The notes beneath the pieces were generated by a model, which saw only the letters and a list, made by a program, of their open reading frames with translations, ran no database searches and was not told the origin of the DNA. The position numbers were made by a program, and so were the translations under genes. Below are positions 1-11,771 of a stretch of 64,000 nucleotides of DNA, piece after piece. This DNA is from Haliclystus octoradiatus (lineage: Eukaryota; Cnidaria; Staurozoa; Stauromedusae; Haliclystidae), in contig OU744450.1 in assembly GCA_916610825.1 (NCBI GenBank), positions 2,878,578 through 2,942,577 of the forward strand. Reading direction: 5' to 3'. The stretch's first letter is position 1. Each line of letters begins with the position of its first letter.

Positions 1-87
1 GAGTTCATGTTTGTCATCTTCAATTAACCTCGTAAAAGGTGTAGTAACCTGTAAGAGAGGGCCATATCAAACCATAACTTTTGCAAA

Positions 88-99
88 AAAAATGGCGGG
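88..99 (+). promoter_or_regulatory. YY1/TISU-like motif over the start codon
   Basis: The start codon lies in AAAAATGGCGGG, which matches the ATGGCGG core of the TISU/YY1 element known to overlap start codons of short-5'UTR housekeeping genes in mammals. Function here is inferred only. Confidence 0.35.
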
Positions 100-3000
100 A
101 ACAACAAGACCATCAAGAAAAGCCAAGGAAAAATGCAAAAAGTCTTTGAGTACTCGCTATAAATCTTCAAAAAACTTACCAAAAGAACCCGAAGAAAATC
201 CTGAATGCGCTATCTGTCTTGATAAAGTAATTATTCGTGGTAAACTTGGAGTTTGTGACCATTGGTTTTGTTTTTCTTGTATTCGCGAATGGTCTGAGGT
301 AGGTAAGGTTGGTGGTTCGTCTAAGTTTGAAATTAATTGGCAGCCTATATGTGGGTCCTCTATTTTTGGCCTTGCAGTGCAAGATTACTTAAATAGACCT
401 CGAAAAAATTCCGATTTCGTCAGTCAAACTTCACGCTTCCATGCTCTTGTGGTCTAATTTTAAATATATTACTGAGTAGCCTACAGCTAACCCAGACTGG
501 AATCCTTGTACTGCGCGGCGGACATATCCACTCATAGAAAATCTTGAAATGGACTACATTTAATTTATGCCATAGTTGTAATTTTAAATCTCAACCACAG
601 TTACGATGTGTTTTCGCCAGTATGACAGAGCCGCCCTTGAGACAATTTTTTCAGTATCTCCAGCCGCCCACCAAAACTGTTCACGGAAACGTTATTACTA
701 CTATTTATCTGTAGAATATTGTTTTTCTGCCCGGCAAGAAGGTAAAAATTCATTAAAGCGCCCTCGCCCGAGCGTGAATATTTCGTGGCCGCCCCTAAGA
801 TCTCGTCGAAAAGCCACCTTCTCTGCAAACTGGAGATTTCAAGATAAAAGAATAATTTAGAAAAGTGAAATAATTCGAAGTGGTTAGAGGTCCGGTCGCC
901 AGACACTTTATTATTTTTGGTAAAGGTCCCGTCGTTCATATGCGCATGCGCTAAATCTATTTCAATGCCTAAGTTTGCTTCCTAAGATCTCACTTTTGCT
1001 GTTATAAGGGTCATTCCATGGGGAATCTGCAGTTTCCTCACTCTATTTATACTTTTGTCTTCGAAAATAACGGGATCATTTAGACAGGAGTAATTCCATC
1101 AAACCATAGATGATCAAACAATCAACAGTTCTCTCATCGACCTGATGAGATCAATTAAATTCATTCATACCACTCTGGCAGAATCACAATAGACATTATC
1201 AACATTTACATGCGATCTCCGCATGAAGCAATCTAAATTTATTTCAAGCGAGTCCAGCCAAAAGGCGTGAATCTTTCTCAATTAGAGGTGATGTGACACC
1301 GACAAATTGAGCTGCAAATTACTCCAGCTAAAACGTAAATATTGCTATTTGAGCACAGAAATTGAAATAGCACCGCAGGAAGCAGCCTAGCAACAGAATG
1401 AGTCACATAGGGTTAGACAACTTCCTGATGTGCAACTTTTGTCAACATTTGAAAAAAATCGAAGTGTTACCTTTTTTGCTACGTATTTTTGAAGTTTTCA
1501 TTACAATTTTAATGGCAGTAAATGTGTAACTGCTTGGCTTTAAATTATACACTTGGCAAGACAATTTATTCCTCTATTGTAGATGTTTTAAATCGTTGAA
1601 ATCCAACGAGAAATGGAAAGGATATAAGCGTTTAATTATTGAGTACCGAAAATGTAATTTTCACACCTTTTCCGCGACTTTGAGGTGCCATAAAATTGAA
1701 GCTGTTGCGAAATCGTGGCTATAAGTTACATTTCTAAACTCAGCTCATCGAGATCTATATGCATATATATTTTTTAACAAATTCTAAGAGGGTGCGGGAA
1801 AAAACTGCAGATTCCCCATGGAATGACGGTTGTTTTACATTTCATTATGTTGGATTTAATTGAGAGTTGGCTATTTGGTTATTTTTTATTTCAACCTAAT
1901 TTAATTATATGTGAAAATATATCCAAAGGGTAAAGGGGTCTCGATTGTAAATAAATGTTGATAGCTGTAACCAACATCGCTGTTTTGATTTTGAAAACAA
2001 GCGTTCTCTAACTAAATAAAAATAACATATTTAAGTTTGTAAATGAAATTAAACTGACATGATAACTTTCATCTAAATTCTGGAATTGTATTTACGAAGT
2101 TTCATTTCATTTGTTGACAAATTGAATTAAATTTTAAAGCGGAGAATTTGTGCTGCGTGTGTATGCTCCAGTTGTTTAAATGATCATGTGATGTTGATGT
2201 GTTGACTGCGGGATCACAGGTCAGCGGTGATTGTTAATACTGTATATAAAAGAGAGTTTTAAGTCATGCGGGGACTCGCGTTTAGAGCTCGTTGAGGGAC
2301 CAGTGATATGAGAACTACTTGAATCATTTTACTGTGTCGTTTCTGTCTCCCTCACATCGACCATTGTCTTACAGCGTGTTTTATGATGATGACGATTGAT
2401 CGCGATCTTCGGCAATGTATGGCAAGGCTGCTTGAAAACACATTTTAAAGCGAAGGTATCCACAGACATCTAAAAACAGTGCTCATAATATTCATCTCAT
2501 GAATTTTATTCTATCTATAACCAGGATTCGATAAAAATTGTGATCCTGCTATCCTAGATCGCGGAAGGCTGAGCTAAAATCTGAAGGCAGCCAGGAATCA
2601 ACTTTTTTAATAAAATTTCTACTAAATACCAAGATAAAATTTAAACCTTCTGATTTCCGAAGCTTATTTATACATTTACAAATCGATAATCAGTATTTGT
2701 TTTCGTTTACATCAAATTCTGAAATAGTCTTTTTACCAGCTCGAGTCTAAACGGAATGGAACATTGACAATGAAATCAATAGCAGACTGCTTTGTTCCAA
2801 TAATTGATGTAATTGTTCAGAGTATGTCAGGGAAGAAATCCATAGCTTTCACTTGGATTTTCTCTGGATCTCAGAAGGCAAAAACTTTTATCGGACCCTG
2901 TCTATAACGTTATCAAAAATACATTTGTCGTCATTTAATTCACAAGTGCCGATCAAAAATCTCCCCGTGCTGGTGTTTGCATCTTTTCTGAAACCGCGAC

Positions 3001-6000
3001 GGAATAAGTGGGTAAAAACTAAAATTTCCAAGATAACTACCTCCCATGGTGGAAACTCATCATTCTTTATACTTTTAACATTATCGTTATAGGAATTTAA
3101 CATTATCTTTTGTTTATAATTTGAGCTCGTGTAACACGATTCTTTTGAAATAAAAAGAATTACAATGCGATATACGTGCGCATGCGTACATGAACGACCG
3201 GACCTTTACCAAATATAATAAAGTGTCCGGCGACCGGACCTCTAACAACAGCGAAAATAATTTGAACAGGAAAAACTATATAAATGTAAATAAAAACAAC
3301 TTATAATAAGTATAATTATTAAGTTGGTTGGATATATTTAGCACATAGGCTGCCTAATGCAAATGATAATTGGCTGCATCATTGCATGTTACTTATTATT
3401 ACAATTACAATGTTTCGACGACCATGTGTGACTATTCCAAGTGATTTGAATTCTAATGTAATGACAACATAGCTGATTTTGTATACTTTTAAAGGAAGTA
3501 GAGTTCGATCGCAAATATTGAAGCCTTCTAGTCAACCTTCAAGTTGTGTACACACATTCCATAAACTTATAACACTGGGCAAATAATGCCAGTGCTTGGT
3601 GAATTGTAACAAGTCAACAGTGTTAGTATAGTCACAATTGAAATCATCACCATAGGTAGGGCTCCAGTCTGTATTTGGAAAATTTTCTCTGCCGTGTATG
3701 TAAATAAGCAATAACTTTTGCAACAATTTTCGATTTGTAGCAAAACTAAAAAAACAAATTGCTAAAAACTCATGTTGACTATCTAGCAGACGTTACAAAC
3801 AGTTTCTACTGTATAGTACTTTTTTAATGTAGGCCTATAGTTAGCATTGTTGTGTACTGGACTAATTTTTTGTTTGTTTATGATACCATATTACAGAATA
3901 CAAACACATGCCCATTATGCAAAGCAAGATTTCGATCAATCACAAAGGTAGGTCCTATATAATTGTGTTGGTCAGGGTCCGACAAAAATGGAGATCAAGC
4001 GGTCCTAGATCCCAGAAGGCTGGAGAAAGTTCAGAATAAAATTGACAATTTTCTGATTGATATATAGGTCAAACCTTGACAAAAACTTCAGAAAAAAATT
4101 GTTTAAAATATCTTCAGATTCCAGACTGCTAAACACCTTGTCAGACACTGACCTATTGATGATTTTCAATGTTATACTTATTGTACTGCTTTGTTCCACA
4201 TTACATCCAACAGAAATATTGTTTCACTTCCCTTGGTGGGTTGAACTACATCGCATACTAGGGATACAAATTGAATACTGAATAATTGATTATTAATTAT
4301 GAAATATCAAGAAAATATTGATAATTCAAAATAGTAAATTAAAAATTTGATACTACAGTGAAACCCCTATATAACAGCCAGCTACGAGAGGTAGATAAAT
4401 TGACCACTATATACAGGTTTGATTCAATAGAAAATACAGTACTATTTTAAACGTTGCAAGAGTGACCACTATGGACAGATGGCCGCTGTATAGAGGTGGT
4501 CGTTGTAACAGGTTTGACTGTATACTATATACTATACACAAAACACTTATTGATTCACAATGTCTAAGTGAACAAAGTTTTGTATTAATTTTTCCAAAAT
4601 GAGAATTTTCTCATATATTCAAAAAAAATTGTAAATGTTAAGATTGTAAACTTGAATTTGATATTTTCAACATATTGCTTACAGTTGTTAGAAAATTTTT
4701 GTTTGTGTTTATAATTCCATTTGAATCAAATAGTGAATTGTTGAATATTCGATTATTGTTTTGGCCTTCGATTCAAATCCCTTTTGCACATTATCAATTT
4801 TACAATATATCAGATAATAATAATAATCAATCAAAAAATGTATAAATTTTTAAATTCGCTGTAAGTTGTATTTTTGCTTCTCAAATTTACGTTTCATATA
4901 CTCTAATAATCTTGTTTATCTACTTTGAAAAGGTTCAATACTTCAAATAGAGAATTTTTATGTGCTTACAAATTATCGGTTCTTTTATAGCCTACTTAAT
5001 ATGGATTAATGGCTCATTAATCAGCGATCCCTATTACTACACTTAATACATCACAAACTGCTTGGCAGCTACTTGACCATTAATAGTATTGCAGGGTTTC
5101 AAAGTCATGCTGCAAATAAGCAAACATTTCAATAAAAACAAATTTTACTTAATTGAAAGGGTTCTCCTGTACAGTGTAACCCGCTTAAGTGCAAGCCAAC
5201 GATTTTCATTGCATTTATCTGAATTTGTAGTTATCCGAAATTGTTTAGCAAGAACTTGACCAGCCAGGTTGCAGATAAGCGGGAATTTCACATATCCAAA
5301 TTGCACATAAGCGGGTTACACTGTAATACAAATTCATTTTTCATTATTTACCTGCTTTTATTGTTGTTTAGATTGGCCTTGCAGTTAATTCAACACCATC
5401 GAAAGTGTTTCGTGTCAATGACAAAGATCAAGTTGTTAATTATAGTTCAGATGAAGATAGAGCAAGTTTTATTTCAATTTTAGAAGATATATTTACGGAT
5501 ACGTCAGCATCAGATTATGACGCTGACGAACCAAATGTTGATCGATTATGGATTCACTCTGGTTACGAGCATGATCTTCATAATGAAGACCCATCTATGG
5601 TAAGCAGGTCCGGCCAGGGTCCGACAAAAGTGGGGATCCTGGGATCCTAGATCCCCGAAGGCTAGAGCAAATTCTGAAGAAAATTGAGGTTTTTAATGAT
5701 TTATTGGTCAAACATCAACAAAAAATTCAGAAGAATATCAACAAAAAATTCAGAAGAATATCGTAAATTGCCACTAGGATTCCTGAAGGCTGAACCTTTT
5801 GTCAGACCCTGGGTCCGGCTATTTTCTATCAAAAGATCTCTGGATAGGAAATCACATGACTGAACAGAACAAAGGAAAGAGCATATTACACTAACCCTAT
5901 GAAAAACGTACAAATTAATTGGATCTGTGATGAAGACTAACCGCCATGGGAAATGAAGGCTATTTTTAATCAGAAAGCTTTAAATATGCTCTGTTATAAA

Positions 6001-9000
6001 TTCAACCAAATATTAGATGTTGTTTTAATAACTCTGCTTTAATTTATTTATATTTTAGCCTCATATCATCAATTTCTCAATAGTGCGATATCCGCAATAT
6101 AACGAAGACGAAGATACTGATGATGATGATGATGACGATGTGGACGATGATCATGATCAAAGCTATTTTGATGGTTTCCATTTTGACGATGATAATGACG
6201 ATGACGCGGATGACAGTGACACTTCTTCTAGTGACGATGATGCTCCTGCATCTGAACCTAACATAATAAGTAACCGTTTAGCATTGTAAGTACACCATTA
6301 TGTCATTAAATATAAGATTGAGAAATAGTGTTTCTACGAACGATGACATATAATGTCGCATGAGGGGACACATAGGCCTAGGGAGAAAAGCAAGAAATCA
6401 TCAGAAAGTCACTAGTTGCCACGCCAAGTGAATTTCGTCTTCGAGTTATCTCCGGAAATGTCTTACGGGTACCATAAAGCTATCGTTTGTATAGAACCAG
6501 GTTCCGACAAAATGTCAAGCCATCTGGAATCCTAGAGGCATTCAAAATTTTCTTCTGGACTTTTGTTGTTGAAGTTATCATCAATAGAGGACTTGCAGTG
6601 GAATGTAGACCGGACTGGATACTTAATTAATCTGCTTTAAAGTGTATATCCCAGATATTCGGAAATTGTTTATTTACTCTTTTTCCTCCAACAGGAACCG
6701 GTTATTTTCCACAAGAGGGTTACACCGAAAAAAGCAATAGACTTTTACTTATTTGTCTCTAATTAAAAAACGGCTGAAGCAAATGGCAATCTGCTTTCAG
6801 AATGATCTTTTCAACGTTCAGCTCAAGATTTTGAGCAAATAAGTAAAATGTTTAATGTTTTGTCTTGTTGAGAGTAAACGGGTTCCTGTTGGAGGAAAAA
6901 GAGGGAGACAAAAAATTAACCCAAAATCGTCCCTTTGACTGCATTTTTGAAGGAGAAATGATCGTGCATAGTAAAAACGCAAGAAGATCTTGTACAAATA
7001 GAAAATTTTTCTCTATCTAAGGAAGCAATTACCCAATATCCGGGATATACACTTTAAATAATAATTTGAGTTTTTAGAGGCGATGCCCATGATTTCAAAT
7101 AAAATGCTCCCCCCTATAAAAGCCCTAAACCGGGTTTTGCGCGCAAATTGTCACAAGACTGCAAGTCCTCTTTAAAGCATTTCCTAATCTTGTCAGACCT
7201 TGTATAGAACTACTCGTCAATTGCTGATCGAGTCTAATCTAACAGATCGAATTGCAAGATCGATTGCAATTAAATTGTGTTTTGACGACGTGATTTTGGT
7301 TTGTGTTGATATTGCGATTTTGTGCAGTAGCTCTAAACCAATCAGGTTGATGGAATCATTATCAATTTATTATGCGATGGGAATTATTAAAAAATGTTTT
7401 ATTTTAACATTATTTATAAAAAGTATTATTTGGAATTTTATTTTAGACGTAAAATATTATGCACTACGATAAAAAGCTTTCTTTACACTTCTTTCTTCAG
7501 ATAAAACATTCAATGATACTTGTCAACAATGTTTTTCATGTCAACATATAAAAGAATGTTTCTTCAAATATACGTACGCTAACAACCTTTAGATTTCTCC
7601 ATCAAAATGTTTGGAAGTAGTATCATTCAAATCATCATATTTGATGTATACTTGCTGTTTCATTTTTGTTTTGTTCTCTTCGTATCAAAACGAAATGTAT
7701 CTTATCATTCTTCAATCTTCGATGGGTTTTACGTCATAAGTTTGTATTGTTCGTCGTTAAGATCTCACCATGGGGGCCCCCATATACCCTTGCAATAACG
7801 CAAACACGCACTTAATTTTCGCAATTTCACGCATAATTCTGGTCCAGGGGTGCACCTCCGTGAAATTTTTTCAAAATGCGATTTCTCAATTTGTGAAAAC
7901 CCTACGCTACAACTCAAAAGTCCTCAAAAGCTTTGTAAATAGGTTTATATTTAGTACAACGCAGAAACTTTCATTCACGTGATAACACGATTAAAATTGC
8001 CTTTTCACGAATTTACGCTCAAAATATAGGCCAATACCCCGTAACGAATAAATATAGGGGGGCCCCACCATGGCTGATCTCACCACCTGATCCAACTCAG
8101 CCCACATTTTACCCAGCAGCCGTGTTGCTAGTTGCTAGTAGATTATAAAATGACAGGTTTCTCGCGAAAAATTTAAAATTAGTTTATTTATTGTAATGAA
8201 ATAACTGTTTTCATGTATTTATCAGGTCTCTGAGGAGTGCAACTTCTTCAATTCAATCTCAATCTACATCTGGCAGGGGTATGCGTATGCTAATTAAATA
8301 ATATTAAAATATATATTAAATATTGTAATGATAACTAAGATAACGCCTCACAAATTTACTTTTTGGAGAGTTTTAAAAAAGTCATGACATTATCTTGCCT
8401 CTACATAAAATAATCCAACTAAACTTTAAGTTATCGTATTCAAACATTGAAAAATTCAAAATTAAAGCTTCTTCTGCTGATATCTTGAATTCACATGGAC
8501 AAAATGTTTATATCGGCACCCCTAGGGAACTTTCAGAAAGTACGCTATAGGCAATGTGCCGCTGTAGCCAATTATTCATAAGAGAAGGATACCAAATTCC
8601 ACTAGGAAGTTAAATTCAGTACGTTATAAGCAGTAATCCGTTATAAAAGGTGACGTTATAAACAGTTTCTACTGTACATTAATGTTAATTGTTACTTATT
8701 TGTTCCCAATGAATTTAACACTAGTTGTACTTATACGAAATATTTAAATATGCCTATATAAATATAAATATAAGTTTGAGGTGACAACATCTTCACCAGT
8801 TGAGCAACAGCATAGAGCAAGCTAGTGCTAATTGAAGCAACAAAGCAAAGCAAGACTTATAATACAAAGAGTAATAGACAATAGACGTAGTTAAAGCAAT
8901 ATGTAGAAACCCCACTAACAAAGTACCTTTGCCAAAGCCTTTCAATTGGATGAGTGGAAGTGCATAATTATCTTTTCATGGCATCGTGAAAGCATCTCAT

Positions 9001-11021
9001 TTCATCAAAAAATATCATTATAATTTATTTCCATTCAATTTTATCATCCTTTCCTTTTAATAAAATTACAATGACCTTTATCTACAAGGTTTATACAATA
9101 CAATAATTTGTTTAATATATTACGGAAGTGGCCTCTGTAGATAGGTGGTCACTATATGGAGGTATCTATTATAACAGAATTGATTGTATAAGATAAACTG
9201 AGAATTTTATATTCCTTTTCTTTGCATTCATCATGTGAAATTTTGTTTTCAGTTGTTCAAAGGGTGACACGGAGATTCACTGCAACTCAAAGACAGAGAT
9301 CATCTGAAGTTCCAAGACAAACAAGATCACGTAAAAATGCCGAAGATCAACCTGTACCAAATCAAGACGGTTGGATAAATATGTCTGATAAATCGAGGTA
9401 AGATTATACACTGTCATTTTATACTGAGGTTTGGTAAAATTTCGACAAATGATAAAATTTGATATCTAAAATTATGAAAGCCATATAATTAATAGAGTTG
9501 AAACAGCAGGCAAAATTTATAAAATATATAAACGTGTAGGAACCATGACTTGAAATTAGCAATTCTAAGATAAAACAGCGGACAGCTGGACCACACATGC
9601 ACACATGCTTTTACATTTACATGTATAGATAGTCAAACATGTTACAGTGTACTGTATAGCAACCACTTCTATCAAGCAGCCACCTGTAATTGTATTATAA
9701 CTAAAATGATTCGATCAATCTGATAGGTTTAGAGTTTGGTTCCAAATATCATTGCTAAACTAGGTTCGAAAACACAATCGATCTTACAATTCGAGCTTGA
9801 TATCACGAATGTGAATTTCCAATTTGATCAAGAGTTTTCAAAACATTTTATGAGCAAGAAAGTCATGTAGATGCTTGTAAAAGTTGTGCTAGGTTTAATA
9901 CAAAGCAATTGGCGCACAGTTTCCTATGAGCTATTGATATTTGGCGCACTCGAGTCATTTCAGGAGGCAAAAATCAAAGGCAAAAATTACTGATCGAGGT
10001 AGCTCGTATCTCTCTGATGACTTCTCGTTTACTCCTTACGTGCCTCTTATGCGCCAAATATCAATAGCTCATATGAAACAGTGCACCAATTGCTTAATAG
10101 TGGCCACTTACATCTGTAATGCACAAGAAGTATTGTTGTTGTTGTAATTGTCATTCATCAACAAACTGGATAAGCTTGAAGCTTTAGTGCTTCTGCCAAG
10201 AATCGAACCCAAGACCCTGCAGGCCGAGGTCCAAAGCCCTAGCCACTATACTACGGCTGTATTAAGAAGTATTATATGCCTCTTCAGGGTTAGGAAGCTT
10301 CATTCAATCTTAGCCTGCTCGCAGACTCACTGTCAAAACGTAAACTTGGTCTACTGTTTACCAAGTTTACATTTTGACAGTGAGTCTGTGAGCAGGCTTC
10401 ATTCATCTACAATTCTACATGTTCTGAAATAATATATTTGAACAGATAGCATTGGTTATAATGATCGACACATTTGAATTCCTAAATACATATACACTAT
10501 ACACATCATGCCTCAATTCGTTAATTATAAACATAAAGATGGAATTTCTTCCCTATGAATCATCAATATTGTGCTGAGAAAAACAATCCTATGTATTTTT
10601 ATAATTTATTTTGTATTTGTTTTCTTCAAGCTCAACAAACCGTTCGACTCAACAAGAAAATAGATATCGTACGCGAGGAGGTACTTCATCACGATACCAG
10701 TCAAAACCATATGAAAATGAAATATTAGTTAATAAGAGATATCAAGTTAATTCAACAATAACTGATGATGAAGAAGAAGAAATTAATCCATTTGAAAAAG
10801 ACTATATAAATGTTTCAAATTCAGTTAATAGGAATCGAACATCACAATATAACAGTACTAATACTAGCGACAAAGAAAACTTGCAACATTCACCATTTAG
10901 TAAAAAACGCTTAAGAAAACATCGGACACGAACAATTGCAATTAGTAGCAGTGATGATAGCTCTGATGATGAAGTTATAGCACCGTTAAGAAGAAAACGT
11001 CAGAAAAATATAATTAATTGA
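92..11021 (+). CDS. C3HC4 RING-finger protein, PHRF1/Topors-like (7 exons)
   Basis: Exons 92-298, 3897-3947, 5372-5599, 6059-6285, 8226-8278, 9253-9397 and 10631-11021 join in frame to 433 residues, all with GT-AG borders. The N-terminus is basic. The RING has C39, C42, C55, H57, C60, C63, C74 and C77 (C-x2-C-x12-C-x-H-x2-C-x2-C-x10-C-x2-C), and the spacing and the motif CDHWFCFSCIREWSE resemble PHRF1 and Topors. An intron of about 3.6 kb cuts the RING between the sixth and seventh ligands. After it come an acidic, Asp-run-rich segment (exon 4) and an Arg/Ser-rich tail ending in basic clusters. No PHD finger is visible, unlike PHRF1. An E3 ubiquitin ligase role in the nucleus is inferred from the RING and the basic tail. 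The start at 92 sits in AAAAATGGCGGG. The reading frame is open upstream to base 11 without another ATG. Confidence 0.86.
883..3246. mobile_element. 2.36-kb DNA element with about 70-bp terminal inverted repeats
   Basis: Bases 883-952 and 3177-3246 are near-perfect inverted repeats. Both contain GGTCCGGTCGCC, a CACTTTATTAT stretch and GCGCATGCG. The interior has no transposase-like reading frame, so this is a non-autonomous element. It fills most of intron 1 of the RING gene and contains a second element at 1011-1826. Superfamily not assigned. Confidence 0.7.
1011..1826. mobile_element. Nested 0.8-kb inverted-repeat element
   Basis: The ends at 1011-1034 and 1802-1826 are inverted copies built on CCATGGGGAATCTGCAG. 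It lies inside the 883-3246 element, so it inserted later. No coding capacity seen. Confidence 0.7.
3973..4152 (+). repeat. Family D MITE (CAGGGTCCGACAAAA ends)
   Basis: Starts CAGGGTCCGACAAAA and ends with the degenerate inverse GTCAGACACTG. The interior carries the family's GATCCTAGATCCC-like and TTCAGAA-like blocks. It sits in RING-gene intron 2, 25 bp after the exon 2 donor. Related copies: 5615-5811, 6500-7203 (split), 16375-16548, 16704-16862, 39513-39667, 44595-44728, 54420-54591 and 62905-63045. Confidence 0.65.
4354..4522 (-). repeat. Family A MITE, about 180-bp pogo-like type
   Basis: Ends TACAGTGAAACC and GGTTTGACTGTA are inverted repeats, with TA at each outer edge. The interior holds repeated ACCTGTCTATAGTGG-like blocks in alternating orientation. 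A+T-rich sequence on both sides (3953-5169) shows no gene. A weak hAT-like pair of ends near 4258 and 5033 may enclose it. Confidence 0.75.
5170..5325. repeat. Family B MITE (CAGTGTAACCCGCTTA ends)
   Basis: 156-bp palindromic element with ends TACAGTGTAACCCGCTTA and TAAGCGGGTTACACTGTA. The CAGT start, the CGCTTA block and the TA flanks match the known style of pogo/Tigger termini. It ends 46 bp before exon 3 of the RING gene. Other copies: 20721-20872, 56432-56621, and a decayed one near 19735-19865. Confidence 0.75.
5615..5811 (+). repeat. Family D MITE next to a splice donor
   Basis: Starts CAGGGTCCGACAAAA and ends GTCAGACCCTG, and includes the GGGATCCTAGATCCC block. It begins 16 bases after the end of exon 3 of the RING gene. 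The rest of this short intron (5812-6058) shows nothing recognisable. Confidence 0.7.
6500..7203. repeat. Family D MITE split by another element
   Basis: The left half (6500-6584, GTTCCGACAAAATG onward) and the right half (7174-7203, ending GTCAGACCTTG) are the two parts of one family D copy, interrupted by the element at 6585-7173. Confidence 0.55.
6585..7173. mobile_element. 0.59-kb element with AGAGGACTTGCAGT ends
   Basis: The ends AGAGGACTTGCAGT and ACTGCAAGTCCTCT are exact inverted repeats. Further inverted pairs lie inside (CTCTTTTTCCTCCAACAGGAACC with its inverse near 6885, TATATCCCAGATATTCGG with its inverse near 7040). The internal pairs suggest a foldback MITE. Confidence 0.65.
7767..8076. 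mobile_element. Inverted-repeat element with GGGGGCCCCC-type ends
   Basis: The left edge CACCATGGGGGCCCCCATATA and the right edge TATAGGGGGGCCCCACCATGG are inverted relatives. About 310 bp in RING-gene intron 4. No coding capacity. The remaining intron sequence (7204-7766, 8077-8225) shows nothing else. Confidence 0.5.
9690..10105. repeat. Palindromic repeat with CAAATATCAATAGCTCAT arms, copy 1
   Basis: Inverted arms at about 9904-9950 (CTATGAGCTATTGATATTTGGCGC) and 10040-10100 enclose about 100 bp. The left flank from 9690 (AATCTGATAGGTTT onward) is also shared with the second copy at 24745-25430, so the mobile unit is larger than the palindrome. Located in RING-gene intron 6. Confidence 0.6.
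10135..10275 (-). repeat. tRNA-derived SINE
   Basis: On the minus strand, a tRNA-like head (GTAGTATAGTGGCTAGGGC as A-box region and GGGTTCGATTC as B box) is followed by a short tail ending in ACAACAACAA. It resembles the heads of the SINEs at 31534-31770 and 48596-48812. Not a functional tRNA, because no proper cloverleaf closes. Confidence 0.65.
10312..10398. repeat. Near-perfect 87-bp palindrome
   Basis: Two arms of about 41 bp, from TAGCCTGCTCGCAGACTCAC to its inverse ending GAGCAGGCTT, with almost no loop. The AGCCTGC...CAGAC edges recall family E (24126-24425) and the small palindrome at 39700-39768. Confidence 0.7.
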
Positions 11022-11771
11022 ATAGTAAAAAGTCATTTCAATATTACTATAATTATCTTTGAGTTCTATCGCAATAATATGGTAAATTTATTATTATTAA
11101 ATTTCAAAATAGCTTGGCTTTGATTCTAATTAGTTTAAATGTTTCTTATAAACTTTAATATTTTGTTAACAATCATTATAATTGATGTTTGATTCGTGTG
11201 AATTATGAATTAAATATTAAAATTATGAGGTATTTTTTGTCATAAAGTTCCCTGAAGCACTGGCTAGATGAACACAATATTTATTCAATTTAGTCACCCC
11301 ACGCAACATCAGCTCAGGTTTGTTGATGAGCTTGTGTTGAGCTCTTCTAGAGCCAATGCTGCATTCATTTAGCCTGGGTTTTACGCTCAACACAGCTCAA
11401 CATGTTCCTTAACAACGTTGAGCATTTGGGGGTGGCTAAATGAACGCAGCACTTACTCAACAATGTTCAGCATTGTTGAACACTTGGGCTATTGAAAACA
11501 CGCTGGTAGCTTGTTGATAAGATTGTCCCACTCAGTACTACTTCTAGAAGGAATGAATTTTTACATTAGAAAATATATAACTTGCTTACACTTCCTCAAA
11601 AAACTATTCATTATCGATTATATTTTCTTCATCTATGTAAAACAGCATAAAATGTATGTCAAAAATTGCTGAAGATCCACCTAGTATAGGTTTCATCTTC
11701 AACATTCGTTTGAAACTTACAAATAATAAAAATTGATTAGTTAATATATTTGGTATGTATCGTGTGAGTGT
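11022..11771. other. Convergent intergenic region, RING gene / FTSJ3
   Basis: Holds the two 3' ends. ATTAAA near 11209 could serve gene 1, and TTTATT near 11279 (AATAAA on the minus strand) could serve FTSJ3. An imperfect inverted repeat, GCATTCATTTAGCC with GGCTAAATGAACGC, lies at about 11370-11445 with several CTCAACA repeats between. No gene. Confidence 0.5.

Noticed and set aside
601..939. 112-codon minus-strand open frame
   Set aside because: It overlaps the terminal repeat of the 883-3246 element, has no known motif, and lies in an intron.
7200..7472. 90-codon open frame
   Set aside because: It lies in an intron, begins at a MITE remnant, and has random-looking composition.
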